From an uncultured Alcaligenaceae bacterium (lineage in GTDB: Bacteria; Pseudomonadota; Gammaproteobacteria; Burkholderiales; Burkholderiaceae_B): DNA of 64,000 nt. The first letter of the stretch is position 1, and each line of letters starts with the position of its first letter. The notes beneath the pieces were generated by a model. That model had not been told where the DNA came from and did no database searches. It worked only from the letters and a program-made list of their open reading frames with translations. The DNA lies in contig CALEQZ010000019.1 in assembly GCA_937908115.1 (NCBI GenBank), positions 3,714 through 67,713 on the forward strand, written 5' to 3'. Below, piece after piece: positions 47,950-56,734 of the stretch. A program made the position numbers and the translations under genes.

Positions 47950-48693
47950 ATGCACATGTCTTTGCCAGAACACGCATTTTCGTCCGAGGACGCCATGGCG
48001 GGCCGGCTGGCCCGCATCCGCCAACGCATCGCCCAGGCCTGCGAGCGCGCCGGGCGTGACCCGGCCGAGGTGGCGCTGTTGCCGGTGAGCAAAACCTTCG
48101 GCGAGGCGGCGCTGCGCGAAGCCGTCGCCCTGGGGTTGCGCCGCTTCGGCGAGAACAAGACGCAGGAAATCCGCGCCAAGGCGCCGGCCTTGGCCGACTG
48201 CGGCGTCAGCTGGGTGATGATCGGCCACCTGCAGACCAACAAGGCCAAGGACGCCGCCCGCCTGGCCGACGAAGTGCAGTCGCTCGACAGGTTGGAGCTG
48301 GCCGAGGCGCTGGATCGCCGGCTGCAGCAGGAGGGCCGCCGGCTGGACGTCCTGGTCCAAGTCAAGACCTCGCCCGAGCCGGAAAAGCACGGCCTGGCGC
48401 CCGAGGCGCTGCCCGGGCTACTGCGCCAGCTCGGCAGCTTCGGGACGTTGCGCGTGCAAGGGTTGATGACCTTGGCGGTCAACAGCGACGACAGCGAAGC
48501 GGTGCGCGCATGCTTCCGCCGGCTGCGCGAGTTGCGCGACCGCGCCCAGGACGAAACCGGCATCGCCCTGCCGCGCCTGTCCATGGGCATGAGCGGCGAT
48601 TTCGAGCTGGCCATAGAGGAGGGTTCCACCGAGGTGCGCATCGGCAGCGCCCTGTTCGGCGCGCGCGACTACGGCCAGGCCCCGGTGCGATAA
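47950..48693 (+). CDS. yggS: YggS-family pyridoxal-phosphate homeostasis protein
   Basis: The 247-residue alanine-racemase-like barrel has PVSKTF with the PLP lysine at 48, then IGHLQTNKAK and LSMGMSGDFELAIEEGSTEVRIG. The family keeps free PLP in balance and affects amino-acid pools; it is not a racemase. Translation may start at 47950, 47956 or 47995. The family suggests the last is possible, since the first 15 residues are not conserved. Confidence 0.92.
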   Translation: MHMSLPEHAFSSEDAMAGRLARIRQRIAQACERAGRDPAEVALLPVSKTFGEAALREAVALGLRRFGENKTQEIRAKAPALADCGVSWVMIGHLQTNKAKDAARLADEVQSLDRLELAEALDRRLQQEGRRLDVLVQVKTSPEPEKHGLAPEALPGLLRQLGSFGTLRVQGLMTLAVNSDDSEAVRACFRRLRELRDRAQDETGIALPRLSMGMSGDFELAIEEGSTEVRIGSALFGARDYGQAPVR

Positions 48694-48768
48694 TGGCCGC
48701 GCACTGCAGCCGGCAGCGCCCGCGCGCTGCACGGCTGCCCTTCCGAACAACGCATCCCGGAGACTTCC

Positions 48769-49737
48769 ATGTTCCAAACTTGCAAGCGTCTGGCGGCGCT
48801 GGCCGCCGCCCTGTCCTTCTCGGCTGCCGCGGCCGCGCAGGACTGGCCCGCCCAGCCGGTGCGCTGGATCGTTCCATATCCCGCGGGTGGCGGCACCGAC
48901 GTGCTGGCGCGCACGGTGGCCAACGCCCTGGAAAAGCCCCTGGGCCAGACCATCATCGTGGAAAACCGCCCAGGCGCGGCCACCATCATCGGCGCGACCG
49001 CGATCGCCCAGGCGGCGCCGGACGGCTACGTCGTGGGCACGGCCGACTCTGGCACGCTGGCGTTCAACCCCTCGCTGTATGCCAAGCTTGCCTATGACCC
49101 GGAGCAATTCACCTACATCGGCGGGCTGGCACGCTTTCCGCTGCTGGTCGCCGTGCGGGCCGAATCGCCGCTGCAGTCGCTGGAAGACCTGCTGGCCGCC
49201 GCGCGCCAGTCGCCCGGCAAGCTGAGCGCGGCGTCGGCCGGCGCCGGCTCCCCGCACCACCTGGCGCTGGAACTGTTCAAGCAGCGCGCCGGCGTGGACG
49301 TGCTGCACGTGCCATACAAGGGCGCGGCGCCTGCCATCCAGGACCTGCTGGGTGGCCAGGTCGATTTCATGTTCATCGACCTGGGTGCAGGCTTGCCCAA
49401 CGTCAAGGCCGGCAAGCTGCGCGTGCTGGCTGCGGCCACGCCCGAGCGCGTGGCCGCCTTGCCGGACGTGCCGACGTTGTCCGAGAAGGGCTACAAGGAC
49501 TTCACCGCCTACGCGTGGCAAGGCCTGGTCGGCCCTGCGGGCGTGCCGTCGGCCGTGGTCGACAAGCTGGCCGAGCAACTGCAGCAGACGCTGAAGTCGC
49601 CCGAAGTGGCCGACAAGATCGCGGCCATGGGCATCGAGCCCATGCCCATGGCGCCGTCGGCCTTCCGTGAATACGCCGCGCAGGAGCGCGCGGCCTGGGC
49701 CAAGGTGATCGAGAAAGCCGGCATCCGTCTGGAGTGA
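48769..49737 (+). CDS. Bug-family (TctC-like) periplasmic solute receptor
   Basis: The 322-residue protein has a Sec signal (MFQTCKRLAALAAALSFSAA, then AAAQ) and a receptor domain starting DWPAQPVRWIVPYPAGGGTD. It stands alone: a strong terminator follows and no enzyme or membrane gene is coupled. Ligand is unknown. Confidence 0.92.
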   Translation: MFQTCKRLAALAAALSFSAAAAAQDWPAQPVRWIVPYPAGGGTDVLARTVANALEKPLGQTIIVENRPGAATIIGATAIAQAAPDGYVVGTADSGTLAFNPSLYAKLAYDPEQFTYIGGLARFPLLVAVRAESPLQSLEDLLAAARQSPGKLSAASAGAGSPHHLALELFKQRAGVDVLHVPYKGAAPAIQDLLGGQVDFMFIDLGAGLPNVKAGKLRVLAAATPERVAALPDVPTLSEKGYKDFTAYAWQGLVGPAGVPSAVVDKLAEQLQQTLKSPEVADKIAAMGIEPMPMAPSAFREYAAQERAAWAKVIEKAGIRLE

Positions 49738-49788
49738 CGGGCTGGCCATCCGGCCGCCATGATTCCTGGCCGGGTGCCGCAATGTAAG

Positions 49789-49831
49789 CGGGGCGTGTCG
49801 CGGGCAATCCGCGGCGCGCCCCGTTTTTTTT
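49789..49831 (+). terminator. Rho-independent terminator after Bug gene
   Basis: A 15-bp stem (49789-49803 with 49809-49823, two G-U pairs) and a five-base loop are followed by eight Ts (49824-49831). It is the clearest intrinsic terminator in the window. Confidence 0.9.
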
Positions 49832-49860
49832 GCCAGATATGGCTGGTCAGGCCATGAGGG

Positions 49861-50358
49861 TCAGTGCTTCATCGCTCCCTGGGCATGGCCATGCCCGTGC
49901 CCGTGGTCGCCGCCGTGGTAGGCGGCCGGCTTGACTTCGAATTGGACGGGGATGTCGCCGGCCCGCTCGAAGCGCAGCGTGGCCGACACCCGCTGGCCTT
50001 CGGTAAACGGCGCCTTCAGCTTCAGGAACATGATGTGATAGCCCCCGGGGGCGAGCTTGACCTCGCCGTTGGCGGGGATGTCCAGGCCGTCGATGCGGCG
50101 CATGCGCGCCACGCCGCCTTCATGGTCGACCGTGTGGATTTCCACGCGTTCGGCGGCGGCTGATTCCACGGCGACCAGGCGGTCGGGACGGTCGCCGTCG
50201 TTTTCGATTTCCATATAGCCCGCGCCGTTGGGTTGGCCGGGCACGGTCGCGCGCACCCAGGCGTCGTCGATCTCGATGCGGCTGCCGCCGGCGGCCAGGA
50301 CGGGGCCAGCGGACAGGGCGAGAACCAGGGCGGCGGCGTAGCGATGCAGTGTGGTCAT
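49861..50358 (-). CDS. PCuAC-type periplasmic copper chaperone
   Basis: The 165-residue protein has a Sec signal cleaved near VLAAG and a PCuAC domain with M49, H75, M86, H108 and M110 (PGGYHIM), the Cu(I) ligands of the family. The C-terminal tail is His-rich (HGGDHGHGHGH) and may bind a second copper. It hands copper to the CuA site of cytochrome oxidase, as Sco does. Unusually it overlaps the end of an ArgP-like LysR gene by 4 bp. Confidence 0.93.
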   Translation of the reverse strand: MTTLHRYAAALVLALSAGPVLAAGGSRIEIDDAWVRATVPGQPNGAGYMEIENDGDRPDRLVAVESAAAERVEIHTVDHEGGVARMRRIDGLDIPANGEVKLAPGGYHIMFLKLKAPFTEGQRVSATLRFERAGDIPVQFEVKPAAYHGGDHGHGHGHAQGAMKH

Positions 50359-51290
50359 GAATCCTCCCGTGCTGCGGACGGCGCGAAATCCGGGGACCGG
50401 CGCGTCAGCGGCGCGGCCGCTGCAAGGATCGCGTCGGTCAGCGCGTCCATCACCTTCGAGTGTACCCGCCAATGCTGCCAATACAGGGGTACGTGCTCCC
50501 AGGCGCGGGCGCGCAGCAGCACCAGGCGGCCGGCGCGCAGGTCCTCGTGCACGAGGGGCAGCGCGTTCATCGTCCAGCCCAGTCCAGCGATGTTGGCCTG
50601 TGCGGCCGCCCGCACGGAGGGCACCCACCAAACGGGCGGCTGCCAGGGCTGGCGGCCCATGATGCGGCGGGCAAAGCGCGCCTGCAGTTCGTCCTTGCGG
50701 TTGTAGACGATCACGGGCGCGCGGGCCAGCGCCTCGCGGGTGACGCCGCGCGGAAAGTGGCGCTGCCGGAACGCCGGGCTGCAGGTGGCGACGTAGCGCA
50801 TGCTGCCCAACGGGTGGATGCGGCAGCCCTGCACGGGTTCGGAAAGCGCCGTCACCGCCCCCAGCACCTGCCCCTCGCGCAGCAACTCCGCAGTGTAGTC
50901 CTGGTCTTCGGGGCGCACGTCCAGCGTGGCGCCGGTCAGCTCGGCGAAGCGGCAGGCCGCCGGCACGAACCAGGTCTCCAGGCTGTCGTTGTTGACCGCC
51001 ACCGGCACGCCGGCGGCAGGGATGGTTTCGCTAGCCAGCCCCAACCTTTGTAGCGCGTCGTGCTCGAGCAGCGCCGTCTGTTCGGCCAGCCGCACCAGCA
51101 CGGCGCCGTCTTCGGTGGCCGCCGCCGGCACCGTGCGGCGCACCAGCAAGCGGCCGACCCGGTCTTCCAGCGCCTTGATCCGCTGCGACACCGCCGAGGG
51201 CGTGATGTGCAGTGCGGCGGCCGCTCTTTCGAAGCTGCCCTCGCGCACCACGGCGGCAAGGGCTCGTAATTGGCCATGGTCCAGGTTCAT
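50355..51290 (-). CDS. ArgP/LysG-type LysR regulator
   Basis: The 311-residue protein starts MNLDHGQLRALAAVVREGSF, with the helix-turn-helix ERAAAALHITPSAVSQRIKAL, the pattern of ArgP/IciA. It is divergent from a LysE-family exporter, the arrangement known from LysG-LysE and ArgP-ArgO, where the regulator senses lysine or arginine. An AT-rich inverted repeat lies between. Its stop overlaps the copper chaperone gene start, so that gene may ride on its transcript. Confidence 0.92.
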   Translation of the reverse strand: MNLDHGQLRALAAVVREGSFERAAAALHITPSAVSQRIKALEDRVGRLLVRRTVPAAATEDGAVLVRLAEQTALLEHDALQRLGLASETIPAAGVPVAVNNDSLETWFVPAACRFAELTGATLDVRPEDQDYTAELLREGQVLGAVTALSEPVQGCRIHPLGSMRYVATCSPAFRQRHFPRGVTREALARAPVIVYNRKDELQARFARRIMGRQPWQPPVWWVPSVRAAAQANIAGLGWTMNALPLVHEDLRAGRLVLLRARAWEHVPLYWQHWRVHSKVMDALTDAILAAAAPLTRRSPDFAPSAAREDS

Positions 51291-51300
51291 TAGCAACGCT

Positions 51301-51321
51301 TAATTTACATAAGGAAAATTA
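51301..51321. promoter_or_regulatory. Inverted repeat in divergent ArgP/LysE promoter region
   Basis: TAATTT-(9)-AAATTA lies 11 bp from the regulator start, in an AT-rich patch (51291-51345). It is a candidate ArgP/LysG binding site controlling export. Confidence 0.5.
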
Positions 51322-51403
51322 GCTTCATTTTATATGCTGCGCAGGACAGAATGCCCTTGGCGTCGCAATGGGGCGGCGCCGTTCCGAGAGCCGTTCATCG
51401 TCC

Positions 51404-52048
51404 ATGATCGCAGCGCTTTACTCTTCTCCGTGGATGGTTGCCTGGGCCAGCGGTATGGCAACCGGCCTGGGGCTGTTTGCCGCGGTGGGCGCGCAAAGCG
51501 CCTTCATCCTACGCCAGGCGCTGTCGCGCATGCACATCCTGTCGGTGCTGGCCGTGTGCGCGCTGGCCGACGCCGTTTTCATCTTCGCCAGCGCGGCTGG
51601 CGTGCACGTATTGACCGCGCGCCTGCCGGCGCTGGCGCCGGTGGTGCAGTGGGGCGGGGTGGCGTTCCTGGCCTGGTACGGCACGCGCTCGGCAAGGCGC
51701 GCACTGCGAGGCGGTGCTGGCATGCAGGCGGCCGATGGCGTGATGCGCTCGCGCCGGGCAGCGGTGCTGGCCGCGCTGGGCTTTACCCTGCTCAACCCGC
51801 ATTTTTGGCTGGACCTGGTTGTGGTGGGGTCGCTCGCGCACGGTTTCGAGCACACCCGCATGGCGTTTGCCGCCGGCGCGGTCAGCGCCAGCGTGCTCTG
51901 GCTGGCCGTGCTGGGATGGGGGGCGCGGCTGCTGGCACCGCTGTTTCGCAGCGCGCGGGCCTGGCGCGTCCTGGACGCGATGATCGCATTGGCGATGTAC
52001 GCCGTGGCCCTACGCCTGGCGTGGATGGCGGGCGGCGCGTGGGCGTGA
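51404..52048 (+). CDS. LysE/ArgO-family amino-acid exporter
   Basis: The 214-residue membrane protein has the LysE hallmark GLGLFAAVGAQSAFILRQAL in helix 1, then LNPHFWLDLVVVGS, and six hydrophobic segments. It exports lysine, arginine or a related basic amino acid when levels rise. The ATG at 51404 was chosen because helix 1 follows directly; an upstream ATG at 51368 adds only basic residues. Confidence 0.93.
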   Translation: MIAALYSSPWMVAWASGMATGLGLFAAVGAQSAFILRQALSRMHILSVLAVCALADAVFIFASAAGVHVLTARLPALAPVVQWGGVAFLAWYGTRSARRALRGGAGMQAADGVMRSRRAAVLAALGFTLLNPHFWLDLVVVGSLAHGFEHTRMAFAAGAVSASVLWLAVLGWGARLLAPLFRSARAWRVLDAMIALAMYAVALRLAWMAGGAWA

Positions 52049-52112
52049 GCCTGCGCGGGGCCTGTCGCGGGCGGCCAGATCGGGCGTCGGGCGAGGCGGT
52101 GGGGCGGGCCGG

Positions 52113-52787
52113 CTACATGCCGTAGGTCCGCAGCCCGGGAAGGTCCAGCACGCGCACCGCACCGTATTCCACCCGCACCAGCCCGGCACGCTCCAGGGTG
52201 CGCAGCGCCTGGTTGGCGCGTTGGCGCGACACCCGCGCGAGCAGCCCGATCTCCTCCTGGGTGACGGCCAGGCGAGGTCCCATCCCGGGATAGAGCAAAG
52301 GATTGAAGAGCTCTGCCAGGCAGCGCGCGACCCTGGCGTCCGGATCGGCCAGGCGGTCGTATTCGGCCTTGCCGATGAACTGCGCCACCCGCTCGTTGAG
52401 CTGGTGCAGCAGGTAGCGGTTGAACGCGATGCTGGTGTCGAGCAGCCACTCGAAGGTTGCTACCGGCAGGCGCGCCACCGTCGAGTCGCGCAGCGCCACC
52501 ACGTCGTACTTGCGCGCCTCACGCTTGAGCAGCGAGCCTTCGCCGATCCAGCCGCCGGCCGGCACGCCGGTCAGCGACGCGGTCCTGCCGTCGGCGTTGC
52601 CCACCGATACCTTGACCAGGCCGTGGAGCACGCCTATCCAGGCCTGCGCCAGCTCGCCCTTGCGCTCGATCAGCGTGCCCGCTGGCGCCCGCGACACGGT
52701 CACGTCGCGCTCCACGCGCGCCTGCTGGTCGGGCGTCAGCACGCGCAACCAGGCTGCCGCATCCTGCAGGGAACGTGGGGCACACAT
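52113..52787 (-). CDS. Crp/Fnr-family transcriptional regulator
   Basis: The 224-residue protein has an N-terminal cyclic-nucleotide-binding-like barrel (GVPAGGWIGEGSLL) and a C-terminal winged helix with TQEEIGLLARVSRQRANQAL. It lacks the FNR iron-sulfur cysteine set; only C2 and one interior Cys are present. It is divergent from the ligase-ABC operon, with a 16-bp palindrome between, and probably regulates it. Confidence 0.9.
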   Translation of the reverse strand: MCAPRSLQDAAAWLRVLTPDQQARVERDVTVSRAPAGTLIERKGELAQAWIGVLHGLVKVSVGNADGRTASLTGVPAGGWIGEGSLLKREARKYDVVALRDSTVARLPVATFEWLLDTSIAFNRYLLHQLNERVAQFIGKAEYDRLADPDARVARCLAELFNPLLYPGMGPRLAVTQEEIGLLARVSRQRANQALRTLERAGLVRVEYGAVRVLDLPGLRTYGM

Positions 52788-52814
52788 CGGGAAATACCCT
52801 AGAAAAGCGGGGAA

Positions 52815-52830
52815 TGTCGCCGCAGCGACA
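52815..52830. promoter_or_regulatory. 16-bp palindrome, probable Crp/Fnr-type operator
   Basis: TGTCGC-CGCA-GCGACA has the TGT-N10-ACA form of Crp/Fnr sites. It lies 28 bp from the regulator start and 112 bp before the ligase start. A TTGACT -35-like hexamer follows at 52832. Confidence 0.6.
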
Positions 52831-52941
52831 GTTGACTGAGCCTCATTCTTATACCTTAACTACGCTGTGACCCAAAAGCCAAAGACGGATAACGAGACCG
52901 GGGCGGCTGTTCGCGGGCGCACCCGACCGGAGGAGACGACG

Positions 52942-54909
52942 ATGGCGCCATCACGGTCCGCCGCGCCCGCGGCGGCGCAGACGTTTCCCGCATTGTTGCT
53001 GGAGCACGCCCGACTGCGTCCGGACAAGCCGGCCATACGCGAGAAGGACCTGGGCATCTGGCAGACGCTGACCTGGCGCCAGGTGGCCGAGGCGGTGCGC
53101 GCGACCACTCACGGCCTGGCCGCGCTGGGGGTGCGGCGCGGCGAACACGTGGCCGTGGTGGGCGAAAACCGCCCGCGCCTGTACATGGCCATGATGGCCG
53201 CCCAATGCCTGGGCGCGATTCCCGTGCCGCTCTACCAGGATGCGATCGCGCAGGAAATGGCCTTTGTCTTGCGCGACGCCGAAATCGGCGTGGTGGTGGC
53301 CGAGGACCAGGAACAGGTCGACAAGATGCTGGAAGTCCGCGGCGAGTGTCCCGCGCTGCGGCACGTGATCTATGACGATCCAAGGGGGCTGCGCCATTAC
53401 CGCGACCAGGCGCTGCTGTCCTGGGACGAGCTCGAGGCGCTTGGCACGCGCCACGCCCAGGCCGAACCGGGATTCTTCCAGGACTGCGTCGACGCCGTCT
53501 CGCCGCAGGACACCGCGGCCATGTTCTACACCTCCGGCACCACCGGCACGCCCAAGGGCGTGGTGCTGACCCACGCCGCGCTGATCGACCGCGCCCGCGT
53601 CATCGAGCGCATGGAATGCCTGACCGACCGCGAGGACGTACTGGCCTATCTGCCGCCGGCATGGATCGGGCAGAACATGTTCTCCTACACGCAGCTGCTG
53701 GTCACCGGCTTTACGGTCAACCATCCGGAATCGCCGGCCACGGTGGAAATCGACATGCGCGACATCGGGCCGACGTACTACTTCGCCCCGCCGCGCGTGC
53801 TGGAAGGGCTGCTGACCCGGGTGACGATACGCATGGAGGATGCCGGTTGGATCAAGCGGCGGCTGTTCGATTCGTGCATGGCGTTGGCCCGGCGCGTGGG
53901 CGTGCGCCTGATGGACGGCGAGCCGGTCGGCCTGCTCGACCGTGCGCTGTACGCCTTGGGCGATGTGCTCATCTACGGGCCGCTGCGCAACGCGCTGGGC
54001 ATGAGCCGGGTGCGCGTGGCCTACACCGCGGGCGAGGCGATTGGCCCCGACCTGTTCGCCTTCTACCGGTCCATTGGCATCAACCTGAAGCAGTTGTACG
54101 GTTCGACCGAGACCTCGGTGTTCGTCTGCGTGCAACCCGACGGCAAGGTGCGGGCCGACACGGTAGGACCGCCGGTCGAAGGCGTGCAGATACGCGTGGC
54201 CGACAGCGGCGAGATCCAACTAAAGAGCCCCGGCCTGTTCAAGGAGTACTACCGCAATCCCGAGGCCACGCAGGCTGCGCTGACCGAAGACGGGTGGTTT
54301 CGCACGGGTGACGCGGGCTACCTGGACGAGGAAGGGCACCTGCGCATCATCGACCGGGCCAAGGACGTCGGCCGGCTGGCCGACGGCAGCTTGTTCGCGC
54401 CCAAGTACATCGAGAACAAGCTGAAGTTTTTCCCCTACATCAAGGAGGCCGTGGCCTTCGGCGCCGGCCGTTCGGAGGTGTGCGTGTTCGTCAACATCGA
54501 CCTGGAGGCCGTGGGCGATTGGGCCGAGCGGCGCGGGCTGCCCTATGCGGGCTATACCGACCTGGCTTCCAAGCCCGAAGTCTACGCGCTGATCGGGCAG
54601 TGCATCGAGCAGGTCAATGCGGACCTGGCGCGCGACCCCAAGCTGTGCGGCTCGCAGATGCGGCGTTACCTGGTGCTGCACAAGGAGCTCGATCCGGACG
54701 ATGACGAGCTGACGCGTACGCGCAAGGTCCGCCGCGCCTTCATCGCTGCCAAGTACGACACGCTGGTGCAGGCCATGTACGAAGGGCGCGACAGCCAGTA
54801 CGTCGAAACCGAGGTCAAGTACGAGGACGGCCGCCGCGGCGTCATCCGCGCGACGGTGGCCATCGCCGATGCGCGCGTGTTTGCGCCGGCCTTGCGGGAG
54901 GCTGCGTGA
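52942..54909 (+). CDS. Long AMP-dependent acyl-CoA synthetase (FadD15-like)
   Basis: The 655-residue enzyme has the P-loop FYTSGTTGTPKG at about residues 194-205, YGSTE, TGDAGYLDEEGHLRI and the long C-terminal part of the FadD15/bubblegum type. It activates a long-chain or aromatic carboxylate to its CoA ester. The GGAGGAGACGACG ribosome site picks ATG 52942 over the GTG at 52867. It opens the ABC operon (overlap TGATG with the next gene), so the ligase probably acts on the imported compound. Confidence 0.92.
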   Translation: MAPSRSAAPAAAQTFPALLLEHARLRPDKPAIREKDLGIWQTLTWRQVAEAVRATTHGLAALGVRRGEHVAVVGENRPRLYMAMMAAQCLGAIPVPLYQDAIAQEMAFVLRDAEIGVVVAEDQEQVDKMLEVRGECPALRHVIYDDPRGLRHYRDQALLSWDELEALGTRHAQAEPGFFQDCVDAVSPQDTAAMFYTSGTTGTPKGVVLTHAALIDRARVIERMECLTDREDVLAYLPPAWIGQNMFSYTQLLVTGFTVNHPESPATVEIDMRDIGPTYYFAPPRVLEGLLTRVTIRMEDAGWIKRRLFDSCMALARRVGVRLMDGEPVGLLDRALYALGDVLIYGPLRNALGMSRVRVAYTAGEAIGPDLFAFYRSIGINLKQLYGSTETSVFVCVQPDGKVRADTVGPPVEGVQIRVADSGEIQLKSPGLFKEYYRNPEATQAALTEDGWFRTGDAGYLDEEGHLRIIDRAKDVGRLADGSLFAPKYIENKLKFFPYIKEAVAFGAGRSEVCVFVNIDLEAVGDWAERRGLPYAGYTDLASKPEVYALIGQCIEQVNADLARDPKLCGSQMRRYLVLHKELDPDDDELTRTRKVRRAFIAAKYDTLVQAMYEGRDSQYVETEVKYEDGRRGVIRATVAIADARVFAPALREAA

Positions 54910-55769
54910 TGGCGCAGGGCGAACGCACGGATCGCGTCGGTGGCGTGCTGCTGGACATGCAGAACATTTCGCTTTCCTTCGGCGGGGTCAAGGCGCTGAC
55001 GGACATTTCCTTCGATGTGCGCGAACACGAGATCCGCGCCATCATCGGCCCGAACGGCGCGGGCAAGAGCTCGATGCTCAACGTGCTCAACGGCGTCTAC
55101 ACGCCGCAGCAAGGCAGCATCGTCTTCGACGGGCAGCGCTACACCCGCATGAACCCCCGGCGCGCCGCCGAAATGGGGATCGCCCGCACGTTCCAGAACC
55201 TGGCGCTGTTCAAGGGCATGAGCGTGCTCGACAACATCATGACCGGCCGCAACCTGCGCATGAAGCAGGGGTTGCTTGCCCAGGCCCTGCGGCTGGGGCC
55301 GGCCGAACGCGAGGAAATCGCGCACCGCGAGGTGGTCGAAAACATCATCGATTTCCTGGAGCTGCAAGCCTGGCGCAAGACGCCGGTCGGGCGGCTGCCC
55401 TACGGGCTGCAAAAGCGCGTGGACCTGGGCCGCGCGCTGGCCATGGAGCCGCGGCTGCTGCTGCTCGATGAACCCATGGCCGGCATGAACATGGAAGAAA
55501 AGCAGGACATGAGCCGCTACATCCTGGATGTCAACGACGAATTCGGCACGACCATCGTCCTTATCGAGCACGACATGGGGGTGGTCATGGACATCTCCGA
55601 CCGCGTAGTGGTGCTCGACTACGGCAGGAAGATCGGCGACGGCACGCCCGACGAGGTTCGGTCCAATCCCGAGGTGATACGGGCGTACCTCGGCGTGGGC
55701 GGCGAAATGGTCGACGCAGCGTTGGCCGCCGCGGGCAGCGTGCCGGGCGCGGCTGCGGCCGGGCGTTGA
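54909..55769 (+). CDS. ABC importer ATP-binding protein (LivG-like)
   Basis: The 286-residue ATPase has Walker A at residues 47-55 (GPNGAGKSS) and Walker B LLLLDEPMAG. The family signature position reads LPYGLQKRV instead of LSGGQ, as is common in LivG proteins of this clade. With LivF-like and two permeases it forms a branched-chain-amino-acid-type importer. ATG overlaps the ligase stop. The downstream permease gene starts 12 bp later. Confidence 0.92.
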   Translation: MAQGERTDRVGGVLLDMQNISLSFGGVKALTDISFDVREHEIRAIIGPNGAGKSSMLNVLNGVYTPQQGSIVFDGQRYTRMNPRRAAEMGIARTFQNLALFKGMSVLDNIMTGRNLRMKQGLLAQALRLGPAEREEIAHREVVENIIDFLELQAWRKTPVGRLPYGLQKRVDLGRALAMEPRLLLLDEPMAGMNMEEKQDMSRYILDVNDEFGTTIVLIEHDMGVVMDISDRVVVLDYGRKIGDGTPDEVRSNPEVIRAYLGVGGEMVDAALAAAGSVPGAAAAGR

Positions 55770-55781
55770 CGGGAGGCGAAG

Positions 55782-56711
55782 ATGGGATTTTTCCTCGAGA
55801 CGCTGTTCGGCGGCCTGATGAGCGGCACGCTCTATGCGCTGATCGGCCTGGGCTTCGTGCTGATCTTCAAGGCGTCGGGTGTGTTCAACTTCGCGCAGGG
55901 CGCCATGGTGCTGGTCGCTGCGCTGTCCATGGCGCGCTTTTCCGAGTGGCTGCCCGGCTGGCTGGGGTTCGAGAGCAAGCTGCTCGCGAACGTGCTGGCC
56001 TTCGCGGTCACGGCTGGGCTGATGTGGCTGCTCGCCCTGGCGGTCGAGCGCTTCGTGCTGCGGCACTTGGTCAACCAGGAAGCCACCACGCTGCTGATGG
56101 CGACCCTGGGCATCAGCTACTTCTTGGACGGACTGGGCCAGATCGCTTTCGGCAGCTCGGTGTATTCGATCGACGTGGGCATGCCCAAGGATCCGGTCTT
56201 CATCCTGGAGTCGGTCTTCGAAGGCGGCCTGCTCATCAACCTGGAAGATCTCACGGCGGCGGCGGTCGCAGCCGCCCTGGTCGCCGGCTTGGCCGCGTTC
56301 TTCCAATTCACTTCCACGGGCCGTGCGCTGCGCGCCGTGGCCGACGACCACCAGGCCGCCCAGTCGATTGGCATTGCGCTCAACCGCATCTGGGTCATCG
56401 TGTGGCTGGTGGCCGGCTTGGTCGCGCTGGTGGCCGGCATCGTCTGGGGGTCGAAGTTCGGCGTGCAGTTCACCCTGTCCACGGCGGCGTTGCGCGCCTT
56501 GCCCGTGGTCATCCTGGGCGGGTTGACCTCGGTGCCCGGCGCCATCGTCGGCGGGCTGATCATCGGCGTGGGCGAAAAGCTATCGGAGGTCTACCTGGGG
56601 CCGCTGGTGGGCGGCGGCATAGAAATCTGGTTCGCCTACGTATTGGCACTGATGTTCCTGCTGTTCCGGCCGCAGGGCCTGTTCGGCGAACGCATCATCG
56701 ACCGGGTCTGA
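55782..56711 (+). CDS. ABC importer permease (LivH-like)
   Basis: The 309-residue protein has eight hydrophobic segments. GLGFVLIFKASGVFNFAQGA near the N terminus and the cytoplasmic loop RAVADDHQAAQSIGI mark the LivH family. A GGGAGGCGAAG ribosome site precedes it. It pairs with the LivM-like permease next door. Confidence 0.93.
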   Translation: MGFFLETLFGGLMSGTLYALIGLGFVLIFKASGVFNFAQGAMVLVAALSMARFSEWLPGWLGFESKLLANVLAFAVTAGLMWLLALAVERFVLRHLVNQEATTLLMATLGISYFLDGLGQIAFGSSVYSIDVGMPKDPVFILESVFEGGLLINLEDLTAAAVAAALVAGLAAFFQFTSTGRALRAVADDHQAAQSIGIALNRIWVIVWLVAGLVALVAGIVWGSKFGVQFTLSTAALRALPVVILGGLTSVPGAIVGGLIIGVGEKLSEVYLGPLVGGGIEIWFAYVLALMFLLFRPQGLFGERIIDRV

Positions 56712-56734
56712 ACGCCGGGCGGAGGCAGCTATCC

